From Qipengyuania_B thermophila (GTDB lineage: Bacteria; Pseudomonadota; Alphaproteobacteria; Sphingomonadales; Sphingomonadaceae): DNA of 64,000 bases. The stretch spans positions 620,001 through 684,000 of the forward strand of contig NZ_SDSI01000002.1 in the NCBI RefSeq assembly GCF_004153605.1, written 5' to 3'. The translations under genes and the position numbers were made by a program. Shown in pieces: positions 43,667 through 51,562 of the stretch. A model generated the notes under the pieces. It made no database searches. It was not told the origin of the DNA and was given only the letters and a program-made list of their open reading frames with translations. How positions within the stretch are numbered: position 1 is the stretch's first letter; the number at the start of each line of letters is the position of its first letter.

Positions 43667-44863
43667 ATGGCAGGCGGCTACACCCCACTCTACTTCGCCA
43701 AGAAGGCGTTCAGCCTCTATCCCGGCATTCTCGCGCCACGCTCGGCACGCTTCCTTGAAGAGCACTACGCGACGCGCCGCCGTCGCCGTTCCGTCACCCG
43801 GACGGTCCTCGACGCGGCGATCGGCTGCGCCTTCCTGCTCTGGGTGCCGCTGCGCGCCGCGGCCGTGGCCCGCCGCCACCGGCTCGGGCGCGGCTGGGCG
43901 CGCGAGGCGACGCGCATCGCCTGGCAGCGTTTTGCCGATCCCAACGATCTGGCGCTGTTCCGCATCACCCGTGCCGAGGAGCTGGACCTGTTCCTGCGCC
44001 GCTTCGAGGATGCCGGGATCAACAAGATGCTCAACCCGCTTGGCTGGAGCGACGCCTGTGCTCTCGCCGACAAGCTGCGCTTCCACGACCGCGCGAATGG
44101 CGCTGGTCTGCCGACGGCCATGCTGATTGCGCGAGCCGACAACGGGCATGCGATCGTGATGGAAGAGCCGGCGGGCCGCGACCTGATCCTGAAACCCGCC
44201 AGGGGCGAAGGTGGCGGCGGGGTGATCCCGCTGGAACGCGTTGCCTCTGCCGCAGAGCTGCATGCGCGGCTGGCCGGACTGCCAAGCCTGCGCAGGGGCC
44301 GCTGGCTGGTCGAAGAACGCGTGCGGCCGGACCCGGACCTTCGCGACATTGCACTGACTGCCCTGCCGACCGTCAGGATGGTGACGATCCTCGATGAACA
44401 GGGCGCCGCCGAACTGGTCAGCGCAACCTTCCGCTGCGCCAGCGATCCGGCGGCGGTCGTCGACAACATGAAGGCCGGCGGACTGATGGCACCGGTGGAG
44501 CTTGCCACCGGGGTCCTGGGCCTTGCATGCACCGGCTACGGAGGAGGCGATCACCGGACTCATCCCGTGACCGGCGGCGCCATCGAAGGACGCGTGCTCC
44601 CGCACTGGAACGCGGCGACGGCCCTCGTGAAGAAGGCACACGACCGGGCCTTCGGCGACTACGTTATCGTGGGCTGGGACGTCGCGCTGACGCCGGACGG
44701 TCCGCTGCTGATCGAGGGAAACGGAAAACCCGGCGTGCTGATGCCCCAGCGCGCCGCGCGGCGCGGCATCGGCGCTGGACGCTATGGCGAACTGCTGCGT
44801 CACCATCTACTGCGCCGTGCGAACGCAGGCGCGCCGCATCGGCGCGCCGCCAGCACAAGGTGA
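43667..44863 (+). CDS. Sugar-transfer-associated ATP-grasp protein
   Basis: 398 residues from the ATG at 43667 (MAGGYTPLYFAKKAFSLYPG). The N-terminal 80 residues are basic and include one hydrophobic stretch (AAIGCAFLLWVPLRAAAVA) that might touch the membrane. Then comes an ATP-grasp fold: LILKPARGEGGGGVIPLER (ATP-binding Lys and glycine loop), VRMVTIL, and GWDVALTPDGPLLIEGNGKP with the metal-binding Glu and Asn. This fits the ATP-grasp family seen near glycosyltransferase genes (PF14397-like). ATP-grasp enzymes join a carboxylate to an amine or other nucleophile. Located 18 nt after the nucleotidyltransferase and 4 nt before the next ligase. Confidence 0.88.
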   Translation: MAGGYTPLYFAKKAFSLYPGILAPRSARFLEEHYATRRRRRSVTRTVLDAAIGCAFLLWVPLRAAAVARRHRLGRGWAREATRIAWQRFADPNDLALFRITRAEELDLFLRRFEDAGINKMLNPLGWSDACALADKLRFHDRANGAGLPTAMLIARADNGHAIVMEEPAGRDLILKPARGEGGGGVIPLERVASAAELHARLAGLPSLRRGRWLVEERVRPDPDLRDIALTALPTVRMVTILDEQGAAELVSATFRCASDPAAVVDNMKAGGLMAPVELATGVLGLACTGYGGGDHRTHPVTGGAIEGRVLPHWNAATALVKKAHDRAFGDYVIVGWDVALTPDGPLLIEGNGKPGVLMPQRAARRGIGAGRYGELLRHHLLRRANAGAPHRRAASTR

Positions 44864-44867
44864 TGCC

Positions 44868-45878
44868 ATGCGGCTTCTCAAGATCCTGCCGGAGGACAAG
44901 CGGCGCCTCAAGGTCATGTTCCTCGCCAAGCACGCGCTGGCGGACGGGACACCGGATCCTCAGGACGGCAACCATGCCGTTTATCACGTGGAGATGCGGG
45001 AGACGCTGCGCGGGATCGGGTTGCACGTCGAGGCGCGCAATGATTTCGACGCGCTGTTCACCCCGACAGGGGCGGATTTCGTCGTCACCCTGCTGAACCG
45101 GGCCGGTTTCCTGAACAGCGAGATGCTGGCACCGCTGCTGCTGACGCGGGAGGGAACGCCCTTCCTCGGCGCCTCGCCCATCATCCGCGGCCTCGGCGAT
45201 GACAAGCACCTGATGAAGACCGTCGCCCGTCAGCGCGGTGTGGCGGTGACCGAGTGGAATGTGCACCGGCGCGGCGCGCTTAGCCCGCCGGCGGAGCCGC
45301 ATTTCGCGTGGGAGCGGCTGGTGGTGAAGCCCAACGCCAGTTCCGCCTCGTGGGGCGTCGGCATCTTCGACCAGTGGGACACCGCCGCCGCCCACATCGC
45401 GGATCTGCACGCCCAAGGGCACGACGCCATCGCCGAGCCGTTCTTCGGCACCGGCGACGTCGTGCTTCCGGTGGTCGGCGGGGATGGTCCCGTGCTGTTG
45501 CCGGCGATGCGCTTCGCCATGCCGGGCGCCGGCGACAATTTCCGCTCCTACGAGGAGAAGCGGGCGCTCGTCGATGCGCCGCGCGAAAGGCTGGAGGCGA
45601 TCACCGACGAGCTCCTCGTCGATCGGATGCGGGCGGACGTGATGCGCCTGCTCCCCGAACTATGGCCGTTCGACTATGGCCGCTTCGAATTCCGCCACGA
45701 CGCGCAGTCGGGCACTTTGCGGTTCATGGAAGTGAACCTGTCGTGCAATCTGTGGTCGAAGAAGACGGTCTCGGGTGCCGCGCGCTTGCTGGGCGTGAGC
45801 CACGCCGAGCTGGTCGAGACGATCGTTGCCCATTCCATGCTGCGCCAGGGCGTCATCGCCGCGGTTGAGCGGGTGTGA
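44868..45878 (+). CDS. ATP-grasp ligase, D-alanine--D-alanine ligase-like
   Basis: 336 residues from the ATG at 44868 (MRLLKILPEDKRRLKVMFLA). A preATP-grasp domain (FVVTLLNRAGFLNSEMLAPL, then EGTPFLGASPIIRGLGDDK) is followed by LVVKPNASSASWGVGIF, the ATP-binding region of D-Ala-D-Ala-ligase-like enzymes, and by LRFMEVNLSCNLWSKK with metal-binding Glu and Asn. It is not the essential ddl: the patterns EHGEDG and KPxxEGSSxG are absent or changed (KPNASSASWGVG), and it is not in a mur/fts cluster. It probably couples an amino acid or other acid to a substrate shared with the other two genes. A hairpin separates it from sdhB. Confidence 0.88.
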   Translation: MRLLKILPEDKRRLKVMFLAKHALADGTPDPQDGNHAVYHVEMRETLRGIGLHVEARNDFDALFTPTGADFVVTLLNRAGFLNSEMLAPLLLTREGTPFLGASPIIRGLGDDKHLMKTVARQRGVAVTEWNVHRRGALSPPAEPHFAWERLVVKPNASSASWGVGIFDQWDTAAAHIADLHAQGHDAIAEPFFGTGDVVLPVVGGDGPVLLPAMRFAMPGAGDNFRSYEEKRALVDAPRERLEAITDELLVDRMRADVMRLLPELWPFDYGRFEFRHDAQSGTLRFMEVNLSCNLWSKKTVSGAARLLGVSHAELVETIVAHSMLRQGVIAAVERV

Positions 45879-45885
45879 GGGATCC

Positions 45886-45922
45886 GCTGCGCCGGAGCCG
45901 CTTTGTGCTTGTCCGGTGCGGC
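45886..45922 (+). terminator. Hairpin between the ATP-grasp cassette and sdhB
   Basis: GCTGCGCCGGA at 45886-45896 can pair with TCCGGTGCGGC at 45912-45922 as an 11-bp stem with two G-U pairs in RNA. It begins 8 nt after the ATP-grasp stop. No T-tract follows, so termination may be partial or Rho-linked. It suggests that sdhB has its own promoter in the remaining 44 nt, where I find no consensus. Confidence 0.35.
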
Positions 45923-45966
45923 GCGGGCATTAGATAGGGCAGGAAACAGCAGGAACTGCACCAACG

Positions 45967-46752
45967 ATGGCGACCTTCACCCTTCCCAAGAACTCGCGCA
46001 TTTCGCGTCAGGGCCGCAATCATCCGGCGGTCGGCACGGGTGGACGGATCAAGACGTTCAAGATCTACCGCTACGACCCGGACAGCGGCGAAAACCCCCG
46101 CTACGACCGGTTCGCCATCAACCTGGACGAATGCGGGCCGATGGTGCTGGACGCCCTGTTCAAGATCAAGAACGAGATCGACCCGACCCTCGCCTTCCGC
46201 CGCTCCTGCCGAGAGGGCATTTGCGGTTCGTGCTCCATGAACATGAACGGGCGCAACGGGCTGGCCTGCACCACGGCGATCGCCGACCTGAAGGGCGAGA
46301 TCAGGATCACGCCCCTTCCCCACATGGAAGTCGTGAAGGATCTGGTGCCCGACTTCTCCCACTTCTACGCGCAATACGCCTCGATCCGCCCGTGGCTGCA
46401 GACGGTCACGACGACGCCCAGCGGCAAGGAGCGGCTGCAAACGCCGGAGCAGCGGGAAAAGCTCGACGGGCTGTATGAATGCATCCTGTGCGCATGCTGC
46501 TCGACGGCCTGTCCGTCGTACTGGTGGAATTCGGACAAGTTCCTCGGTCCGGCCATCCTGCTGCAGGCCTATCGCTGGCTGGCCGACAGCCGGGACGAGA
46601 TGACGGGCGAGCGGCTCGACCAGCTCGAGGACCCGTACCGGCTCTACCGCTGCCACACGATCATGAACTGCGCCAACGTCTGTCCCAAGGGCCTGTCCCC
46701 GGCCAAGGCCATTGCCGAGACGAAGAAGATGCTGGTCGAGCGGCAGCTTTGA
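45967..46752 (+). CDS. sdhB: Succinate dehydrogenase iron-sulfur subunit
   Basis: Electron-transfer subunit of complex II, carrying [2Fe-2S], [4Fe-4S] and [3Fe-4S] clusters. 261 residues. The ligands lie in CREGICGSC (Cys81, 86, 89) with Cys101, then CILCACCSTACPSYWWN and finally CANVCPKG. The WWN residues after the second motif contribute to the quinone site in the family. sdhA, sdhC and sdhD are not upstream or anywhere in the window, so the operon is split in this genome. Downstream it is followed within 6 nt by a thioesterase-like gene and zapE. Confidence 0.97.
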   Translation: MATFTLPKNSRISRQGRNHPAVGTGGRIKTFKIYRYDPDSGENPRYDRFAINLDECGPMVLDALFKIKNEIDPTLAFRRSCREGICGSCSMNMNGRNGLACTTAIADLKGEIRITPLPHMEVVKDLVPDFSHFYAQYASIRPWLQTVTTTPSGKERLQTPEQREKLDGLYECILCACCSTACPSYWWNSDKFLGPAILLQAYRWLADSRDEMTGERLDQLEDPYRLYRCHTIMNCANVCPKGLSPAKAIAETKKMLVERQL

Positions 46753-46758
46753 CAAGCG

Positions 46759-47214
46759 ATGCGGAGCCTGGCGGTCTTCTTCGATCATCAGCCTGATCCC
46801 GACCATCCGGGCTGGCACACCTGGGATCTCAAGGACGAGACCCGCTTCAACGGCGCCGTGATGGGCAAGCTGCTGGTCCGGCGGGAAGGCGATCATTGCC
46901 GGCTGCGCATGTTTCCCGAGCGGCGGCACACCAACCTGCAGAACATGGTGCACGGGGCGGTCACGCTCGGGCTGATCGACATCGCTCTGTTCGCGGCCCT
47001 GCGGACGCTGAGCGACAACGATCCCGGGCGCGCGGTGACGCTTGAGCTGTCGAGCCAGTTCATCGGTGCCGGAAAGCCGGACGAACCGCTCGACGCCGTG
47101 ACCGAGCTTCTGCGCGAAACCCGGCAGTTCGTGTTCCTGCGCGGGCAAGTCGTTCAGCGCGACCATCTCGTCGCCTCGTTTTCCGGCATGATCCGCAAGG
47201 CACAGCCCTCTTGA
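46759..47214 (+). CDS. PaaI-type hotdog thioesterase
   Basis: 151 residues with the hotdog-fold pattern of PaaI-like acyl-CoA thioesterases: HTNLQNMVHGAVTLGLIDIA (the HGG-like helix, here HGA) and later VTLELSSQFIGAGKPDEPL with FVFLRGQVVQRDHLVASFSG. Such proteins cleave acyl- or phenylacetyl-CoA esters in the cytoplasm. The substrate is unknown. It is translated between sdhB (6-nt gap) and zapE (4-nt overlap), so it is expressed with complex II. Confidence 0.9.
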   Translation: MRSLAVFFDHQPDPDHPGWHTWDLKDETRFNGAVMGKLLVRREGDHCRLRMFPERRHTNLQNMVHGAVTLGLIDIALFAALRTLSDNDPGRAVTLELSSQFIGAGKPDEPLDAVTELLRETRQFVFLRGQVVQRDHLVASFSGMIRKAQPS

Positions 47215-48323
47215 GCACATTGCTGGCGCGCTACGAGGCGCTGATCGCCGGAGGCGAGCTTCGCCCCGACCCTGCCCAGACGGATGCGGCACGCATCCTC
47301 CAGGACATCCAGGATCGCCTCGTCGCGCAGGTGCTGCCGCGCTGGCGCTGGCCGGCCCGGCGCCGTCGCCGGGAGCACGCCGGCGGCGCCTATCTCTGGG
47401 GCGGCGTGGGCCGCGGCAAGTCGATGCTGATGGATCTCTACCATCAGACGCTGCCGCTGGCTGGCAAGCGCCGCGTCCACTTCCACGCCTTCATGCAGGA
47501 GGTCCATGCCCTCCTGCGGCAGGAGCGTGCCAAGGCGGCGGGCGACCCGATCCCCGCGGTTGCCCGCCGCATCGCGGACGGGCTGCACAGCCTTGCCTTC
47601 GACGAGATGATCGTCACCAATTCTGCCGATGCGATGATCATGTCGCGGCTGTTCCGGGCCCTGATGGTCGAGGAGCAGGTGACGGTCGTCACCACCAGCA
47701 ATCGGGCGCCCGGCGACCTCTACAAGGACGGGCTGAACCGCGAGCATTTCCTGCCGTTCATCGATCTGCTCGAGCAGCGTCTCGCGATCGTGGAACTGAA
47801 CGGGCAGGTGGATTACCGCCTCGCCCGCATGGCCGGCCTGACCGTCTGGCACACGCCGCTTGGCGACGCGGCCACGCAGCGCGTGCGTGAGGCGTTCTTC
47901 CGCCTGACGGACTTCGCTCCGGAGGACGCGGCGCATGTCCCGTCAGAGGATTTGCCGGTGGGCGGTGGCCGCAGCCTGCATGTGCCGAAGAGCCTGAAGG
48001 GCGTCGCCGTCTTCAGCTTCCGCCGGTTGTGCGGGGAGCCACGCGGCGCCCCGGACTATCTCGCGGTCGCCCGCACGTTCCACACGGTCATCGTGGTGGG
48101 CATTCCGCACCTGACTCCGGACATGCGCAACGAGGCCGCACGCTTCACCGCGCTCGTTGACGCGCTCTACGAGTACCGGGTGAAGCTGTTCGCGACTGCC
48201 GCGGCGGAACCGGATGACCTCTATCCGTCCGGCGACGGCACCTTCGAGTTCGCCCGTACGGTCAGTCGGCTGCACGAGATGCGCAGCGACGCCTACCTCG
48301 CCCTCGGTCACGGAAGCGGATGA
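47211..48323 (+). CDS. zapE: Cell division protein ZapE / AFG1-type ATPase
   Basis: AAA-type P-loop ATPase, 370 residues, in E. coli linked to the division ring and in mitochondria (AFG1/LACE1) to respiratory-chain protein turnover. Walker A is GGVGRGKS; Walker B lies in LAFDEMIVTNSADAM; a sensor-like TSNRAPGDLYKDGLNR follows. The N-terminus has a basic insert (RWRWPARRRRRE). The start codon is TTG at 47211, overlapping the thioesterase TGA by 4 nt; no better start lies nearby. Its place beside sdhB is frequent in alphaproteobacteria. Confidence 0.94.
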   Translation: MSTLLARYEALIAGGELRPDPAQTDAARILQDIQDRLVAQVLPRWRWPARRRRREHAGGAYLWGGVGRGKSMLMDLYHQTLPLAGKRRVHFHAFMQEVHALLRQERAKAAGDPIPAVARRIADGLHSLAFDEMIVTNSADAMIMSRLFRALMVEEQVTVVTTSNRAPGDLYKDGLNREHFLPFIDLLEQRLAIVELNGQVDYRLARMAGLTVWHTPLGDAATQRVREAFFRLTDFAPEDAAHVPSEDLPVGGGRSLHVPKSLKGVAVFSFRRLCGEPRGAPDYLAVARTFHTVIVVGIPHLTPDMRNEAARFTALVDALYEYRVKLFATAAAEPDDLYPSGDGTFEFARTVSRLHEMRSDAYLALGHGSG

Positions 48324-48333
48324 CGCAACCCGT

Positions 48334-49578
48334 TCACACCAGCAGCTCGGCGGCCGGCCCATGGCCGAGAAACGCCGAAGGGGACGCCGTCGCGCCATAG
48401 GCTCCGGCGCAGAACACCGCCACGATGTCACCGACCTCCGCCCGCGGAAGCCACGCGGAATCCGCCAGCCGGTCGAGCGGCGTGCACAGACGGCCCACGA
48501 CCGAGACGACCTCGCTCGCCGGGGTGTCGAAGCGGCTGGCGATCGCCACGGGATAGTTGCGCCGCACCACCGTGCCGAAATTGCCTGATGCGGCGAGCTG
48601 GTGATGAAGTCCGCCGTCCGTGACGAGGAAGATCTGTCCGTGGCTTGTCTTGCGGTCGACGATCCGCGCGAGATACACGCCGGCCTCCCCGACGAGATAA
48701 CGGCCGAGTTCGATGGAGAACACGGTTCCGCGCAGGCGCGGCGGAACCTTGGCAAGCTCGTTCTCGAGCGCGGTGCCCAATGGTCGGAGATCGAGCGGCC
48801 GGTCGCCATGGAAATAGGGAATGCCGAACCCGCCGCCGATGGTCAGTTCCGGCACGTCCGTATCCGCTGCGTCGCCCAGAGCAGCCGCCAGGCGCAGCAC
48901 GCCGGCCTGCATCGCCGCCAGCGCAGTGCCGTCGAGCGACTGGCTGCCGGTGTAGATGTGCAGCCCGCGAAATTCGGCGCCCTCCGATACGACCGTGCGG
49001 ATGGCGGCGGGAACACGCTCGGCATCGATGCCGAAGGGCTTCGGCCCGCCGCCCATCTTCATCCCCGACCCGCGAAGGTCGAAGGACGGATTGACGCGGA
49101 TGGCAAGCCGCGGCTGCCTCCCGAGCGTCCGCCCGCAGGCCAGGGCGCGGGCAAGCTCGCCCTCGGACTCGACATTGATGGTGACACCATTCGACACTGC
49201 CAGCGCGAGTTCGTCGTCATCCTTGCCAGGACCGGCAAAGCTGATCCGCGCCGGCGCCATGCCTGCACCAAGCGCCAGACGCAGTTCGCCTCCCGACGCG
49301 ACATCAATGCCGTCCACCAGCCCGGCCATGAGCCGGAGCAGGGGCGGGAACGGGTTGGCCTTCATCGCGTAGCGCACGCGGAGCGGCGCAGGCATGGTGT
49401 CACGCAGATAAGCCACCCGTTCCCGCAGCGCTTCGGCGCTGTAGACGAACAGCGGCGTGCGTCCCGCCCGGTCGATGAGCGCGTTCACGTGCCAGCCGCC
49501 GATCGTCAACGCTCCGGCTTCGGTGCCGAAGCCCGGCGGGATCGGTCCGAGCGGTTTGGCCTGCGGGGCGTCAGCCAT
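48334..49578 (-). CDS. PLP-dependent decarboxylase, exosortase-A-associated type
   Basis: 414 residues, fold type III PLP enzyme of the ornithine/diaminopimelate decarboxylase family. PLP lysine is Lys73 in RYAMKANPFPP; the phosphate loop is ELTIGGGFGIPYF; the subunit-contributed active-site cysteine is Cys390 in FCAGAYGATASP. HIYTGSQ is the PLP-contacting His region. It resembles the decarboxylase subfamily found in exosortase A/exopolysaccharide clusters (TIGR03099, from memory). Starts within the end of the AMP-ligase gene (8-nt overlap). The likely substrate is an amino acid, perhaps bound to the neighbouring carrier protein. It converges with zapE at a distance of 10 nt. Confidence 0.88.
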   Translation of the reverse strand: MADAPQAKPLGPIPPGFGTEAGALTIGGWHVNALIDRAGRTPLFVYSAEALRERVAYLRDTMPAPLRVRYAMKANPFPPLLRLMAGLVDGIDVASGGELRLALGAGMAPARISFAGPGKDDDELALAVSNGVTINVESEGELARALACGRTLGRQPRLAIRVNPSFDLRGSGMKMGGGPKPFGIDAERVPAAIRTVVSEGAEFRGLHIYTGSQSLDGTALAAMQAGVLRLAAALGDAADTDVPELTIGGGFGIPYFHGDRPLDLRPLGTALENELAKVPPRLRGTVFSIELGRYLVGEAGVYLARIVDRKTSHGQIFLVTDGGLHHQLAASGNFGTVVRRNYPVAIASRFDTPASEVVSVVGRLCTPLDRLADSAWLPRAEVGDIVAVFCAGAYGATASPSAFLGHGPAAELLV

Positions 49579-51112
49579 CCTGCACCGCCGCTGCGGCGAG
49601 GCGCCGCAGCGCGTCGCGATCATATTTTCCGTTCGCCGTGCGGGGCAGGCTGTCCGCGCGGTGGATCTGCGCCGGGTGCATGAAGCCCGGCAACTCGGCC
49701 GCCAGCCAGGCAGCCAGCTTTCGCTCGAGGTCCGCACCTACCTCCGGCGGGGGACGGATGAACAGGTGGATGGCGTCCCCGATCCGTTCATCGGCAACGC
49801 CGACGGCAACGGCCTCGCGGATCATGCCGCTGCGAACGGCGGCATCTTCGATCTCCTCCGCGCTGACCCGGTGACCGCGGCTCTTGATGAGCGAGTCCCG
49901 GCGCCCGACGAAATAGTGCAGACCGTTTTCGTCCCGGCGCATCAGATCGCCGGACCACACGGCGACACCGCCACTGCGCGACCATGGCGGCGCGGGACGG
50001 AACACCTCCCGCGTGCGCGCCGCGTCGCCCCAGTACCCTTGCGCCACGAGAGGCCCGCAATGCACCAGTTCGCCCGGCTCACCCGCGGGCGCCGGTTCTC
50101 CGTCCGCGCCCACCAGCAGCACTTCGGCATACGGCACCGCGCCGCCGACGGAACCGGGGTGCCGAGGCAGGAGGGCGGGCGGCAGATACAGCGACCGGAA
50201 CGCCTCCGTCAGCCCGTACATGGCGAAGACGGCGGCGTCGGGAAAGGTGGCGGTGAGGGTCTCGACAAGGCGGGCGGATAAGGCGCCGCCGCTGTTGGTC
50301 ACGCGGCGCATGCGCATACGAGCGGCCGGCGGCCAGGGCGCTTCAAGCAGCTGCGTCCACAGCGGCGGCACCGCGGCGAGCGTCGTCACCCGGTGCCGCT
50401 CGCAGGCTTTGCCGACATCCTGCGCCACAAGGTAGTCGAGCGGCACGACCCGTCCGCCGGCATACCACGTGCTGAGCAGCTGGTTCTGCCCGTAGTCGAA
50501 CGACAGCGGCAGCACGGCGAGCGTCACGTCGTCCTCCGCAAGCTCCAGATAGTCCGCGACGCTGGCCGCTCCGAGCCAGAGATTGCGGTGGGACAGCATG
50601 ACGCCCTTCGGCCGGCCGGTGCTGCCGCTGGTGTAGAGCAAGCACACAAGCGCGTCCGGGTCGTGATCCGAGGGGGGCAGCGGCGCGCCGGCGGCGCACG
50701 CAAGCGGCAGCACCTCATGATCGGACAGCACCGTGCAGGCGGCAGGCACATCCCCCGGCTCGAGCTGGCTTCCACGCTGTCCACCGGCGACAAGCAGACT
50801 TGTGTCGCAGTCGGCCAGCACATGCGCCACCTGAGCCCGCCGGAGCATCGGGTTCAGCGGGACGTGAACGACACCCGCGCGCGCCGCGGCCAGCGGCAGG
50901 AGGCAGGTCAGCCGCGACTTGGCCGCCCAGCTCGCCACCCGCGCGCCCTGCTCCACCCGGCCGACAAGCCAGCCGGCGAGCAGAGCCACCTCCCGCTCCA
51001 TCGCGGAATAGGTCAGCGCCTCTCCACCGATCTCCAGCGCGCAGGCCTCGCCCGCGCCGCGCAGATGGACATGGTCGAGCGGGAGAACGTCTGAGACAGG
51101 CGGCGGCGTCAT
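49571..51112 (-). CDS. Acyl-CoA ligase (AMP-forming), exosortase-A-associated type
   Basis: 513 residues, ANL superfamily: adenylates a carboxylic acid and passes it to CoA or a carrier thiol. P-loop TSGSTGRPKG (161-170), core motif AMYGLTEAFRSLY, WSGDLMRRDENG, and the catalytic lysine Lys496 in LPRTANGKYDRDAL. The ATG at 51112 (MTPPPVSDVLPLDHVHL) begins the family N-terminus; the long open frame upstream is not part of it. It matches the ligase subfamily associated with exosortase A systems (TIGR03098, from memory). Divergent 123 bp from an acyl carrier protein gene and coupled to a PLP decarboxylase. Confidence 0.88.
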   Translation of the reverse strand: MTPPPVSDVLPLDHVHLRGAGEACALEIGGEALTYSAMEREVALLAGWLVGRVEQGARVASWAAKSRLTCLLPLAAARAGVVHVPLNPMLRRAQVAHVLADCDTSLLVAGGQRGSQLEPGDVPAACTVLSDHEVLPLACAAGAPLPPSDHDPDALVCLLYTSGSTGRPKGVMLSHRNLWLGAASVADYLELAEDDVTLAVLPLSFDYGQNQLLSTWYAGGRVVPLDYLVAQDVGKACERHRVTTLAAVPPLWTQLLEAPWPPAARMRMRRVTNSGGALSARLVETLTATFPDAAVFAMYGLTEAFRSLYLPPALLPRHPGSVGGAVPYAEVLLVGADGEPAPAGEPGELVHCGPLVAQGYWGDAARTREVFRPAPPWSRSGGVAVWSGDLMRRDENGLHYFVGRRDSLIKSRGHRVSAEEIEDAAVRSGMIREAVAVGVADERIGDAIHLFIRPPPEVGADLERKLAAWLAAELPGFMHPAQIHRADSLPRTANGKYDRDALRRLAAAAVQDG

Positions 51113-51235
51113 CGCCCGACCCGTAGCGCGCACCTGTGATGAGGTCGAGATCGTCCGGGGAGCCTCCTTGCTTCGACACCACGCGGCAGGTAAGGCGCCG
51201 CTGCCAACCGATTGACGCAAAGGCTCGATCTCACC

Positions 51236-51562
51236 ATGCGCTCCCACAGCACCAGCACAGCGGCCGATCTGCGCGCACTGCCCGAGGATGCCGCCCTGAA
51301 GGGACGCGGGATCGATGCCCGGTTGCGGATCGTCCTGGAAGAGGCCCTGCACCTTCGGCCCGGGTCGACCGCCGACTTCGGGGAGGAGACCGAACTGTTT
51401 GGCGCGCTTCCGGAACTGGACTCCATGGCGGTCGCGACCCTGTTCACCGCCATCGAGGACACCTTCGACATCGTGGTCGACGACGAGGATGTGAGCGCCG
51501 ACCTGCTCGCGACCTATGGCGCTCTGCTCCGTTTCGTCGAGGAGAAGGCGAGCAGCCGCTAG
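51236..51562 (+). CDS. Acyl carrier protein
   Basis: 108 residues from the ATG at 51236. A phosphopantetheine attachment site is clear: ELDSMAVATLF with Ser63 after Asp62, in an acidic four-helix context (VLEEALHLRPGS, AIEDTFDIVVDDEDVS). It is not the fatty-acid AcpP: the DSL motif is DSM and the N-terminus is 20 residues longer. It resembles stand-alone carrier proteins of exosortase/exopolysaccharide loci and fits as carrier for the divergent ligase. The ribosome site is weak. Its TAG forms a CTAG palindrome with the convergent methyltransferase stop. Confidence 0.88.
   Translation: MRSHSTSTAADLRALPEDAALKGRGIDARLRIVLEEALHLRPGSTADFGEETELFGALPELDSMAVATLFTAIEDTFDIVVDDEDVSADLLATYGALLRFVEEKASSR

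Noticed and set aside
42119..44806. An 895-codon open frame on the minus strand
   Set aside because: Opposite rne, the nucleotidyltransferase and the ATP-grasp gene; no start signal and no protein-like composition.
44868..45878. The D-Ala-D-Ala-ligase-like gene as the essential ddl
   Set aside because: Key ligase motifs are changed and the gene is not in a mur/fts cluster; it pairs with another ATP-grasp gene.
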